Positions 1-5,257 of a DNA stretch of 5,954 bases are shown in pieces. A program made the position numbers and the translations under genes. Origin of the DNA: Propionibacteriaceae bacterium (GTDB taxonomy: Bacteria; Actinomycetota; Actinomycetes; Propionibacteriales; Propionibacteriaceae); assembly GCA_905372155.1 (NCBI GenBank), contig CAJPNZ010000147.1, positions 1 through 5,954 of the forward strand. The letters are read 5' to 3'. Every line of letters starts with the position of its first letter. Position 1 is the first letter of the stretch. Below the pieces are notes generated by a model. It saw only the letters and a list, made by a program, of their open reading frames with translations, did not search any database and was not told the origin of the DNA.

Positions 1-249
1 TCCCCGGGCCCTTCGATTCCTGGGCCGAGGCCTTGTGGGGGCGGATGGACGTCTGTTCAAGTTCGGACTCTTCCCTCGACCCGCCGGTGACGTCGTCGCG
101 TCGACGTGCCGGGTCTCCACCGCGGTAGAGTCGCGGGTAGTTGTTGTCGGGCAAGACGTCTCCTTTTCTCGCGTCGCGGCTCAGTGTACTTGGCGGTCGG
201 GCAAACGGACGACGTTCGCGGTATCCCCCATGCGGGTGCGAGGCGTCGG
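1..249. other. Unassigned left-edge region with possible tail of an upstream gene
   Basis: No gene is confidently recognisable here. On the plus strand the frame that begins at position 3 is open from the window edge to a TAG at 126-128, and most of its third codon positions are G or C. It could therefore be the C-terminal tail (about 41 residues) of a gene that starts outside the window, but the peptide is not one I recognise. The alternative plus-strand frames have poorer third-position bias. A dyad at 84-112 (CCGG, ACGTCG, six-base loop, CGACGT, CCGG) could form a stable hairpin but has no T-run after it. From 129 to 249 I see nothing beyond ordinary intergenic DNA leading to the tRNA-Ser promoter. 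Confidence 0.3.
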
Positions 250-279
250 TTGCCGGTGTCGTCATGCCTCGGCTAGTCT
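250..279 (+). promoter_or_regulatory. Probable promoter of tRNA-Ser
   Basis: TTGCCG at 250-255 is followed after 18 bases by TAGTCT at 274-279, resembling the -35 and -10 boxes of a housekeeping sigma factor. A start about 6-7 bases downstream would lie just before the tRNA 5' end at 290. The -35 box matches TTGACA well; the -10 keeps only the TA and final T. The same arrangement, with better boxes, sits ahead of the next tRNA. Confidence 0.45.
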
Positions 280-289
280 GTAGCGCGCT

Positions 290-382
290 GGAGGTGTCGC
301 CTAGTCTGGTCTATGGCGCCCGCCTGCTAAGCGGGTTTGGGGCTCAACCCCATCGCGGGTTCAAATCCCGCCACCTCCGCCA
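290..382 (+). tRNA. tRNA-Ser (anticodon GCT)
   Basis: This tRNA reads the serine codons AGC and AGU. The acceptor stem pairs GGAGGTG (290-296) with CACCTCC (372-378), the discriminator is G379, and CCA (380-382) is encoded in the DNA. The anticodon stem CCCGC/GCGGG (319-323 and 331-335) encloses the loop CTGCTAA, placing GCT at 326-328. A long variable arm with a GGGG/CCCC stem (about 339-351) marks it as a class II tRNA, as expected for serine. The T-arm is GCGGG, TTCAAAT, CCCGC. No intron or mispairing is seen. It has its own promoter and a hairpin downstream, so it is probably transcribed separately from tRNA-Arg. Confidence 0.97.
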
Positions 383-388
383 GCGCAT

Positions 389-422
389 CGAGGCCCCGGT
401 TTCCCCGGAGCCTCGAGGTTTC
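389..422 (+). terminator. Probable terminator after tRNA-Ser
   Basis: CGAGGC (389-394) pairs with GCCTCG (410-415), with an inner CCGG/CCGG pairing across one mismatch and a loop of about five bases. The following bases include only TTT, so the U-tract is weak. Its position six bases after the tRNA CCA end supports a terminator role. Confidence 0.5.
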
Positions 423-462
423 ACGGCGTATCATCGTCGCCCAGGGCTGCGCCCAAGCTGTT

Positions 463-491
463 TTGCCAAGCCGGAGGATGGGCCGTATAGT
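463..491 (+). promoter_or_regulatory. Promoter of tRNA-Arg
   Basis: TTGCCA (463-468) and TATAGT (486-491) are separated by exactly 17 bases. Each departs from the consensus -35 or -10 box at only one or two positions. The predicted start near 497-498 is just upstream of the tRNA 5' end at 504. This is the clearest promoter in the window. Confidence 0.75.
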
Positions 492-503
492 TACTCCTCG
501 CCC

Positions 504-579
504 GCGCTCGTAGCTTAATGGATAGAGCATCTGACTACGGATCAGAAGGTTGGGGGTTCGAGTCCCTCCGAGCGCGCCA
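504..579 (+). tRNA. tRNA-Arg (anticodon ACG)
   Basis: The acceptor stem pairs GCGCTCG (504-510) with CGAGCGC (569-575), the discriminator is G576 and CCA (577-579) is encoded. The anticodon stem TCTGA/TCAGA encloses the loop CTACGGA, giving anticodon ACG at 537-539. In bacteria the A at position 34 of this tRNA is deaminated to inosine by TadA, so that one tRNA reads CGU, CGC and CGA. The tadA gene begins at the right end of this same window. A strong 17-bp-spaced promoter precedes the gene and a good hairpin terminator follows it. Confidence 0.97.
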
Positions 580-585
580 CGCCGC

Positions 586-625
586 AGGCCTCGTCTCCGG
601 GATGTACCGGTCGCGAGGCCTTTCT
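586..625 (+). terminator. Intrinsic terminator after tRNA-Arg
   Basis: AGGCCTCG (586-593) is perfectly complementary to CGAGGCCT (614-621), with an inner CCGG/CCGG pairing, and is followed by TTCT. It lies a few bases after the encoded CCA end of tRNA-Arg and before the next gene, as expected for a rho-independent terminator. Its stem resembles the one after tRNA-Ser. Confidence 0.7.
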
Positions 626-656
626 GCTGCCCCGGGGATGTGTTGTCATTGGGACC

Positions 657-1994
657 ATGAGTCACCCCAACGACCCGAACCCCACCCCGGAGAAACTACT
701 GGCCGGTGTGATCGCGAACCACTTCGTCGGCGCACACGTGGCCGAGGAGGACGGCGTCCAGATCGTGCGGCTGGGTGAGGGCCTGCCCGTGATCGCGTGT
801 CACATCAATTCGATGCAGGAGGAGCCACCCCACGGCGTTTTCCTCACCCTCGACATCCGGGGCGGCGCCCTGGGGACCCCGGGGGCCCTCGTCACGGCCA
901 GCGGCTACGGCGACGACATGTACCGGGCGCTGGTCACGGCCGGGTGCAACTGGGCCTGCGCGTTCGGGCCGGTGCTGCTGACCGCGATCGGACGGGCGGA
1001 TCTCATCGACACCGAGAACCCCGACGTGGAACAGTTCGAGACCACGCTCCAGGGCCGGAGGTACCTCGTCACCATGGGTGGCATCGACCGCAGCATCAAC
1101 GTGCCGCTCGAGGTGGCGCAGGCCTACCGTGAGCGGCTGGGCGGTTCCCGGGCGCTCACGACGAAGGTGCTGGCCAGCGGCGTCATTCCCGCAACCCGCG
1201 GCGACGACATCATCCCGCTCGGCTGTTTCCTCGGCGTCGGACCGGACCGGATCGCGGAGGTCAAGCTCGGCGCCGACGACTGGGAACCCGGCCGCGCGGT
1301 CCTGGCCGAGGGCCCGACGGAGGCCGAGGGCATCCGGATGCTGCGCGAGTGGGCGCTCCTGAAACCACTCGAACCCGCACCCCGGCTCACCCGCCACGAC
1401 CTGCAACTCACCCTCGACCTGCTACGGAACGCATCCGGGGATTCCCGGAACGAGGCCGGCTGGCTCGGCGGCCGCAACCACGGGATGCGACTCGGCGCTC
1501 CCGGGTTCACCGAGGCCATTTCGTTGCCCGCGGACGCCCGCTGGTTCGTCGACGAGATCGCCGCGTCCGGGGCCGGACCGGGCTACGGCCTCGATCTGCG
1601 CCCGATCACCGAAGGCTGGCTGCACCTGGCGCAGGCCGGTTGCGGAGCCCAATGGGCGCTCGACCTGATCGACGGCTCGGTGGCGCTCGACTCCCGGTTC
1701 TGCGACGGGGAGTTCCGGCGGGTGGCTGCGGGATTCGTCGCCTGGTACGAGGCGTGGCTGGACAACGCGATCCGCGGCGGCGGCCCCTACGCGAAGTGGG
1801 ACTACTCGCTGGATGCGGCCTTCAAGGTACTGGCCCAGGCAGCGCAGGAGAACGGCGTCGACGCCCTCCCCGGACTCGGCATGGAGGTGGTGATCCACTC
1901 CCCGGAGGACCAGCTCGTGGGTCCCTGCCACGGCTGCGAATCGACCTACGCCCGCTACGGGGTGCCGAGCACCGCTTTCGTCATGAAGGAGTGA
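657..1994 (+). CDS. DUF6348-like / SMI1-KNR4 (SUKH)-like two-domain protein
   Basis: A 445-residue protein of unknown biochemical role; no signal peptide or membrane segment is visible, so it is probably cytoplasmic. Residues about 14-237 resemble the actinobacterial DUF6348 family: a hydrophobic stretch VFLTLDIRGG near 61, an alanine/leucine-rich helix with FGPVLLTAIG near 103-112, and a DDWEPGRAVL segment near 207-216. Residues about 289-372 look like a SMI1/KNR4 (SUKH) fold: LPADARWFVDEI, GPGYGLDLRPI, then the hallmark AQAGCG at 325-330, WALDLIDGSVALD and WYEAWLDNAI. SUKH proteins often act as immunity proteins against secreted or contact-delivered toxins (family knowledge), but no toxin gene is in view. 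The tail (373-445) ends with a CHGC motif at 424-427 that I cannot assign. The ATG at 657 is the only convenient start before the first domain; no good Shine-Dalgarno precedes it. The domain calls come from pattern recognition, not a profile search. Confidence 0.8.
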   Translation: MSHPNDPNPTPEKLLAGVIANHFVGAHVAEEDGVQIVRLGEGLPVIACHINSMQEEPPHGVFLTLDIRGGALGTPGALVTASGYGDDMYRALVTAGCNWACAFGPVLLTAIGRADLIDTENPDVEQFETTLQGRRYLVTMGGIDRSINVPLEVAQAYRERLGGSRALTTKVLASGVIPATRGDDIIPLGCFLGVGPDRIAEVKLGADDWEPGRAVLAEGPTEAEGIRMLREWALLKPLEPAPRLTRHDLQLTLDLLRNASGDSRNEAGWLGGRNHGMRLGAPGFTEAISLPADARWFVDEIAASGAGPGYGLDLRPITEGWLHLAQAGCGAQWALDLIDGSVALDSRFCDGEFRRVAAGFVAWYEAWLDNAIRGGGPYAKWDYSLDAAFKVLAQAAQENGVDALPGLGMEVVIHSPEDQLVGPCHGCESTYARYGVPSTAFVMKE

Positions 1995-2003
1995 AGGCCG
2001 AAC

Positions 2004-2063
2004 AAGCTGGTTGAGCCGGGTCGCGAGTACTCCTCCCTGAAGCTGGTTGAGCCGGGTTGCGAG
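2004..2063 (+). repeat. Two direct copies of the repeat unit (left part of the block)
   Basis: A 24-base unit starting AAGCTGGTTGAGCCGGGT occurs at 2004-2027 and again at 2040-2063, differing at one base (GTCGCGAG versus GTTGCGAG). The 12-base spacer gives a period of 36. The spacer (TACTCCTCCCTG) resembles the reverse complement of the spacer in the tandem array at 2168-2315 (TCCTCTTTCCTTG). These are therefore inverted relatives of that array. The first copy begins 10 bases after the stop codon of the DUF6348/SUKH gene. Confidence 0.85.
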
Positions 2064-2187
2064 GAACGAGCGACCCGTGTCGAAACCATCCGGCGGATGG
2101 GAGGCAGACCTGACCATGGGTTCCCGGGTAAAGTCGTCTTGGTTTCGACTCGACCTGTTCGCTGGCGCTCGCGGGTCGGCTCAACCA
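2044..2187. repeat. 144-bp imperfect inverted-repeat element
   Basis: The left arm (2044-2088) begins TGGTTGAGCCG and ends TCGAAACCA. The right arm (2140-2187) begins TGGTTTCGA and ends CGGCTCAACCA, the exact reverse complement of the left-arm ends. The arm interiors are related but diverged, and 51 unique bases (2089-2139) separate them. Each arm is also a quasi-palindrome (for example CGGGT at 2053-2057 against ACCCG at 2073-2077), so each could fold on its own. There is no transposase gene. It resembles the small dispersed intergenic repeats of actinobacterial genomes whose ends read like GGTTGAGCC...TCGAAACC. That comparison is from memory and the copy number cannot be judged here. Confidence 0.75.
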
Positions 2188-2315
2188 ACTTCAAGGAAAG
2201 AGGACTCGCGGGTCGGCTCAACCAATTTCAAAGGAAGAGGACTCGCGGGTCGGATCAACCAACTTCAAAGGAAGAGGAGCCGCGGGTCGGATCAACCAAC
2301 CTTGAGGGGAAGACT
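2168..2315 (-). repeat. Four tandem 37-bp repeats
   Basis: Units start at 2168, 2205, 2242 and 2279, each exactly 37 bases apart. Each begins CTCGCGGGTCGG (the fourth GCCGCGGGTCGG), continues with CTCAACCAA or ATCAACCAA, and ends in a purine-rich spacer such as AAAGGAAGAGGA. The fourth unit decays in its spacer. On the minus strand each reads GGTTGAGCCG or GGTTGATCCG, so they are inverted relatives of the units at 2004 and 2040. The period is not a multiple of three and the reading frame changes in every unit, so this is not protein-coding. It lies between the DUF6348/SUKH gene and the phosphodiesterase gene. It could act in transcription termination or RNA folding, or be passive expansion of the element; the sequence does not decide. 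Confidence 0.85.
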
Positions 2316-2364
2316 CAACCCGCTTTCCTTCCGAAAACCCTTGCCAGAGGGAATATCATGAGTT

Positions 2365-2371
2365 GGGGAGG
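2365..2371 (+). promoter_or_regulatory. Ribosome binding site of the phosphodiesterase gene
   Basis: GGGGAGG lies six bases before the ATG at 2378. This fixes that ATG as the start rather than the in-frame TTG at 2363, which overlaps the site. A TATCAT at 2354-2359 looks like a -10 box, but no -35 box is convincing and the resulting leader would be very short, so I do not call a promoter here. Confidence 0.8.
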
Positions 2372-2377
2372 ATAATC

Positions 2378-3109
2378 ATGACAGCGATCTGGGCTCATCG
2401 TGGAGCATCGGCATACGCCCCCGAGAACACCATTCCCGCCATCCAGCAGGCGATCGAGATGGGTGCGGACGGCGTCGAGCTCGACGTGCAACGCACCATC
2501 GACGGGCAGCTCGTCGTCATCCACGACGAAACCATCAACCGCACCTCGAACGGGTTCGGCAGGGTGGCCGACCTGACCCTGGAGCAGCTGCGGCTGTGCA
2601 ACTACAGCAACGGTTTCGTCGGGCACCGGAAGGTGCAGATCCCCACCCTCCGAGAGGTCCTCGAACTACTCGAACCCACACGGCTGCGCATCAACCTCGA
2701 GCTGAAGAACGGCATCGAGCTGTACCCCGGCATGGAGAACGACGCCCTGACGATCGTGCAGGAGGCGGGGCTGCTCCACCGGGTGCTGTTCTCTTCGTTC
2801 AACCACTTCGCCCTGGCGAACCTGCGCGGGGCGGTGCCTCCGGAATGCCTCGGCCTGCTGTACTCCGACGGCCTCTACGACCCGTGGTGCTACGCCAACG
2901 TCTTCGGGGCCGGGTTCCTCCACCCGCACTTCTACGCCCTCCAGCAACCCAACTACATGTGGCTGTGCCACGAGGCCGGGGTCGGGGTGAACGTGTGGAC
3001 CGTCGACAAGAACGAGGACATCCGCTCCCTCGCGGCGCTGGGGGTCGACGCGGTCATCACGAACTTCCCCGACCGCGCCCGCCGCGCCCTGGAACGCCCC
3101 TACCTCTGA
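2378..3109 (+). CDS. Glycerophosphodiester phosphodiesterase (cytoplasmic, UgpQ-type)
   Basis: This 243-residue enzyme is expected to hydrolyse glycerophosphodiesters to glycerol-3-phosphate and an alcohol, recycling phospholipid headgroups. It is a single GDPD TIM-barrel domain of typical bacterial length. The family's catalytic and metal-binding motifs are all visible: HRGAS with H7 and R8, PENT with E16 and N17, GVELDVQ with E34 and D36, VIHDE with H49, and NLELKN with E108 and K110. VNVWTVD near the C-terminus is the usual last barrel strand. There is no signal peptide, so it should act on intracellular substrates. A strong Shine-Dalgarno six bases upstream supports the ATG start. menB follows 18 nt later on the same strand, allowing co-transcription, although menB may also have its own promoter. 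The substrate range cannot be read from sequence. I am confident of the family, less so of the exact ugpQ orthology. Confidence 0.93.
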   Translation: MTAIWAHRGASAYAPENTIPAIQQAIEMGADGVELDVQRTIDGQLVVIHDETINRTSNGFGRVADLTLEQLRLCNYSNGFVGHRKVQIPTLREVLELLEPTRLRINLELKNGIELYPGMENDALTIVQEAGLLHRVLFSSFNHFALANLRGAVPPECLGLLYSDGLYDPWCYANVFGAGFLHPHFYALQQPNYMWLCHEAGVGVNVWTVDKNEDIRSLAALGVDAVITNFPDRARRALERPYL

Positions 3110-3115
3110 GGGGCC

Positions 3116-3121
3116 TAGGGT
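3116..3121 (+). promoter_or_regulatory. Possible -10 box for leaderless menB transcript
   Basis: TAGGGT fits the actinobacterial TANNNT -10 pattern and ends six bases before the menB ATG at 3128. Transcription would then start at or next to the start codon, giving a leaderless mRNA. The only competing Shine-Dalgarno candidate, GAGGGG at 3108-3113, overlaps the previous stop codon and would suit a GTG at 3122 better. No clear -35 box is seen. Confidence 0.4.
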
Positions 3122-3127
3122 GTGGGC

Positions 3128-4024
3128 ATGACCAACCCGTTCCGGCCGGAGCGATGGGACGAGATCCCCGGCTTCGAGTTCACCGACATCACCTACCACC
3201 GCGCCCGCGACGTCGCGGCCGTCAGGATCGCCTTCAACCGGCCCGAGGTGCGCAACGCCTTCCGGCCCCACACCGTCGACGAGCTGATCGCGGCCCTGGA
3301 ACACGCCCGCACCAGCGCCGACATCGGCTGCGTGCTTCTGACCGGCAACGGGCCGAGCCCGAAGGACGGCGGCTGGGCGTTCTGCTCCGGCGGCGACCAG
3401 CGCATCCGGGGCCGCGCCGGATACCAGTACGCCGACGGCGAGACCGCGAACACCGTCGACAGGGCGAAACTCGCCCGGCTGCACATCCTGGAGGCGCAGC
3501 GACTCATCCGGTTCATGCCCAAGGTCGTGATCGCGCTCGTCAACGGTTGGGCCGCGGGCGGCGGGCACTCCCTGCACGTCGTCTCCGACCTGACCATCGC
3601 CTCCCGGGAGCACGCCCGCTTCAAGCAGACCGACGCCGACGTCGGTTCCTTCGACGGCGGCTTCGGTTCCGCCTACCTGGCCCGCCAGGTGGGGCAGAAG
3701 TTCGCGCGCCAGATCTTCTTCCTCGGCGACGTCCACGACGCCCAGGAGGCCCACGAGATGGGCATGGTCAACAAGGTGGTGCCGCACGAGGAACTGGAGG
3801 AGACCGGGCTCGAGTGGGCGGCGAGGATCTGCGGGAAGTCCCCGACCGCACAGCGGATGCTCAAGTACTCCTTCAACCTGGTCGACGACGGTCTCGTCGG
3901 TCAGCAGGTGCTGCTCGGCGAGGCCACCCGCCTGGCCTACATGACCGACGAGGCCGTGGAGGGCCGCGACTCCTTCCTGGAGCACCGTAGCCCCGACTGG
4001 TCGGGTTTCCCGTACTACTACTGA
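3128..4024 (+). CDS. menB: 1,4-dihydroxy-2-naphthoyl-CoA synthase (MenB)
   Basis: MenB closes the second aromatic ring of menaquinone by converting o-succinylbenzoyl-CoA to 1,4-dihydroxy-2-naphthoyl-CoA, in the cytoplasm. The 298-residue crotonase-fold protein matches my recollection of the Mycobacterium tuberculosis enzyme along most of its length: FNRPEVRNAFRPHTVDEL (36-53), LLTGNGPSPKDGGWAFCSGG (70-89), the NGWAAGGGHSLH oxyanion segment (139-150) and KQTDADVGSFDGG (166-178). The residues matching the mycobacterial catalytic Asp185, Ser190 and Tyr287 are present as D169, S174 and Y271. The aspartate places it among MenB enzymes that use an acidic side chain in place of bound bicarbonate. 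The C-terminus WSGFPYYY is also typical. The ATG at 3128 is preferred over an in-frame GTG at 3122 because it follows a -10-like TAGGGT by six bases. No other men gene is in this window. Confidence 0.97.
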   Translation: MTNPFRPERWDEIPGFEFTDITYHRARDVAAVRIAFNRPEVRNAFRPHTVDELIAALEHARTSADIGCVLLTGNGPSPKDGGWAFCSGGDQRIRGRAGYQYADGETANTVDRAKLARLHILEAQRLIRFMPKVVIALVNGWAAGGGHSLHVVSDLTIASREHARFKQTDADVGSFDGGFGSAYLARQVGQKFARQIFFLGDVHDAQEAHEMGMVNKVVPHEELEETGLEWAARICGKSPTAQRMLKYSFNLVDDGLVGQQVLLGEATRLAYMTDEAVEGRDSFLEHRSPDWSGFPYYY

Positions 4025-4061
4025 ATTCCTGAGAACCCGTCCCCACAGCCCCGGCGGCCAC

Positions 4062-4067
4062 TACCCT
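4062..4067 (+). promoter_or_regulatory. Possible -10 box ahead of the lipoprotein gene
   Basis: TACCCT fits TANNNT and would start transcription near 4073-4075, leaving a leader of about 40 bases before the ATG at 4115. No convincing -35 box is seen. The 90-bp gap after menB would be consistent with a separate promoter. Confidence 0.25.
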
Positions 4068-4114
4068 GCTCGGTGTCGGCGCTGAGCCGCGCCGAGGAAG
4101 GGAGACGGACAAAC

Positions 4115-4456
4115 ATGAATTTACGGGTGCTCAAGGGGTCAGTGGCAGTTTTGGCCTCGATCGCCATCGCTTTCGGCGCGGTCGGGTGCAGCGGTAAACC
4201 GAGCAAGGACGCCGTCAAGGCGGGAATCATCAAGATGATGAAGGAGCAGGGCGAGAGTTCGTATGACGACAACAAACTCAACGAGTACGTCGTGTGCCTG
4301 GTTGACGGCAGCTACGACAAGGTGAGTGCCAACACTCTTCAGAAACTCGCGGACGGCAAGGCGGACTCCGAAGCCAGCGCCGCCGATGAGGACAGCAAGG
4401 TCATAGGTGAGGCCACCCAGGAGTGCACGGCCAAACTGTCGGGCAAGGAAAGCTGA
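4115..4456 (+). CDS. Small putative lipoprotein of unknown function
   Basis: A 113-residue protein with an N-terminal lipoprotein signal: R4 and K7, a hydrophobic stretch from V10 to V23, and a lipobox-like AVGC ending at C25. After cleavage and lipidation a mature peptide of about 89 residues would be anchored on the outer face of the cytoplasmic membrane. The mature part is hydrophilic and lysine/acid-rich. It has two further cysteines, C61 (EYVVCLVDG) and C104 (TQECTAKL), which could form a disulfide outside the cell. I do not recognise the family; the layout recalls small cysteine-paired actinobacterial lipoproteins. The ATG at 4115 is chosen because it puts the signal peptide at the N-terminus and has AAGGGAG ten bases upstream. 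A GTG at 4073 would add 14 charged residues before the signal. It converges with upp, with 45 bases between the stop codons. Confidence 0.8.
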   Translation: MNLRVLKGSVAVLASIAIAFGAVGCSGKPSKDAVKAGIIKMMKEQGESSYDDNKLNEYVVCLVDGSYDKVSANTLQKLADGKADSEASAADEDSKVIGEATQECTAKLSGKES

Positions 4457-4466
4457 ACCGTCGCTG

Positions 4467-4517
4467 CGGGCTGGCGGCTCGGGGCAACCCTGTGCGAACC
4501 CTCAGTCGGCCAGCCCG
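4467..4517. terminator. Inverted repeat between convergent lipoprotein and upp genes
   Basis: CGGGCTGGC (4467-4475) is the exact reverse complement of GCCAGCCCG (4509-4517), with a 33-base loop. The right arm lies within the last codons of upp. It could fold in transcripts from either strand and help to end both, but there is no T-run on either side and the loop is long. It is a weak candidate for a bidirectional terminator. Confidence 0.25.
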
Positions 4518-5143
4518 TACAGCCGGTCGCCGGCGTCGCCCAGACCGGGAACGATGAAGCCCTGGTCGTTGAGACGCTCGTCGACGGCGGAGACCACCAG
4601 GGTGCAGGGGACGTCGAGGTCCGCCAGCAGGGCCTGGATCCTCTTGATCCCCTCGGGGGCCGCCAGCAGACAGATGCAGGTGATGTCGTCGGCGCCGCGG
4701 CCGACGAGGAACTTCACGGCCTCTCCCAGTGATCCACCGGTGGCGAGCATCGGGTCGAGCACGTAGCACTGGCGGCCGGAGAGGTCCTGCGGCAGGCGTT
4801 CGGCGTAGGTGGTGGGTTCCAGGGTTTTCTCGTCGCGGATCATTCCCAGGAACCCGACCTCGGCGGTCGGCACCAGCCGCAGCATGCCGTCGAGCATTCC
4901 CAGGCCCGCACGCAGGATCGGAACCACCAAGGGGGCGGGGGAATCCAATTTCGTGCCGACGGTGGGGGCGACGGGGGTTTCGATGGCGGTGTCGTGGACG
5001 CGCACCCCGCGGGTGGCCTCGTAGGCCAGCAGCGTCACCAGTTCCTCGACGAGGCGACGGAAGGTGGGTTGTTCGGTGTTGCGGTCGCGCAGGACCGTCA
5101 GCTTGTGATCGACGAGCGGATGAGAGATGACGCGAAGTTCCAC
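4502..5143 (-). CDS. upp: Uracil phosphoribosyltransferase
   Basis: Upp makes UMP from uracil and PRPP in the pyrimidine salvage pathway, in the cytoplasm. The 213-residue length is normal for the family. The opening pattern ISHPLVDHKLTVLRD (6-20) is shared by bacterial Upp proteins. PILRAGLGMLDGM (75-87) is the conserved segment that precedes the PRPP loop in this family. VLDPMLATGGS (128-138) is the PRPP-binding loop. GFIVPGLGDAGDR (195-207) is the uracil-binding C-terminal signature. I chose the GTG at 5143-5141, which begins MELRVISHP and aligns with known N-termini. A GTG at 5161 would add six residues that fit poorly. No good Shine-Dalgarno precedes the chosen start, and a -10-like box six bases upstream suggests leaderless translation. 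upp is divergent from the TadA-associated gene, with 114 bases between them. Confidence 0.96.
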   Translation of the reverse strand: MELRVISHPLVDHKLTVLRDRNTEQPTFRRLVEELVTLLAYEATRGVRVHDTAIETPVAPTVGTKLDSPAPLVVPILRAGLGMLDGMLRLVPTAEVGFLGMIRDEKTLEPTTYAERLPQDLSGRQCYVLDPMLATGGSLGEAVKFLVGRGADDITCICLLAAPEGIKRIQALLADLDVPCTLVVSAVDERLNDQGFIVPGLGDAGDRLYGLAD

Positions 5144-5149
5144 GAGCCC

Positions 5150-5155
5150 ACTTTG
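5150..5155 (-). promoter_or_regulatory. Possible -10 box for leaderless upp transcript
   Basis: Read on the minus strand, CAAAGT (5155 to 5150) is followed by GGGCTC and then the GTG start of upp. The hexamer keeps three of the six TATAAT positions, and the six-base gap matches the menB arrangement. No good -35 box lies 17 bases upstream. The call rests on the absence of a Shine-Dalgarno and on the spacing. Confidence 0.3.
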
Positions 5156-5242
5156 ACACACCCGGGGGGTTTGGGGGAACGGATATCGCCCCGGAGCCTC
5201 GAAGAGATCGGATATCTGGAAGGATGGGGTTTCCGTAGGACC

Positions 5243-5250
5243 GGGAGGAG
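5243..5250 (+). promoter_or_regulatory. Ribosome binding site of the TadA-associated gene
   Basis: GGGAGGAG lies seven bases before the GTG at 5258. It sets this GTG as the start, even though the frame stays open far upstream into the antisense strand of upp. Confidence 0.8.
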
Positions 5251-5257
5251 ATCAGCC

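Noticed and set aside
504..579. tRNA-Arg as an integration site for a mobile element
   Set aside because: I found no second copy of the tRNA 3' end and no integrase in the window, so there is no evidence of an attachment-site duplication.
327..665. 112-codon minus-strand reading frame across both tRNA genes
   Set aside because: It is the antisense of tRNA-Ser and tRNA-Arg. Peptides such as GGTRTPNLLIRSQMLYPLSY are the well-known spurious translation of a tRNA gene, not a protein.
2004..2315. A CRISPR array
   Set aside because: The spacers are near-identical purine-rich sequence rather than unique, units occur in both orientations, and no cas gene is in view.
2047..2375. Overlapping reading frames through the repeat block giving VGSTNF- or GSDQPT-type peptides
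   Set aside because: The 37-bp period shifts the frame in every unit, open frames exist in several phases on both strands, and none resembles a protein family. They arise from repeats without stop codons.
2596..3990. Long arginine/proline-rich alternate frame across the phosphodiesterase and menB genes
   Set aside because: It is a shadow frame caused by high GC content. It spans two well-supported genes in another frame, and its composition is typical of out-of-frame GC-rich DNA.
5153..5158. Perfect TTGACA as the -35 box for the TadA-associated gene
   Set aside because: The nearest TATA-like sequence (GATATC at 5182-5187) is 23 bases away, too far for a normal promoter. The hexamer overlaps the upstream region of upp and is likely fortuitous.
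5160..5180. G-quadruplex in the G-rich stretch between upp and the next gene
   Set aside because: Only two long G runs are adjacent; the four closely spaced tracts needed for an intramolecular quadruplex are not present.
4994..5257. Upstream extension of the TadA-associated gene to position 4994
   Set aside because: The extension runs antisense through upp, and the strong Shine-Dalgarno at 5243-5250 places the start at the GTG at 5258.
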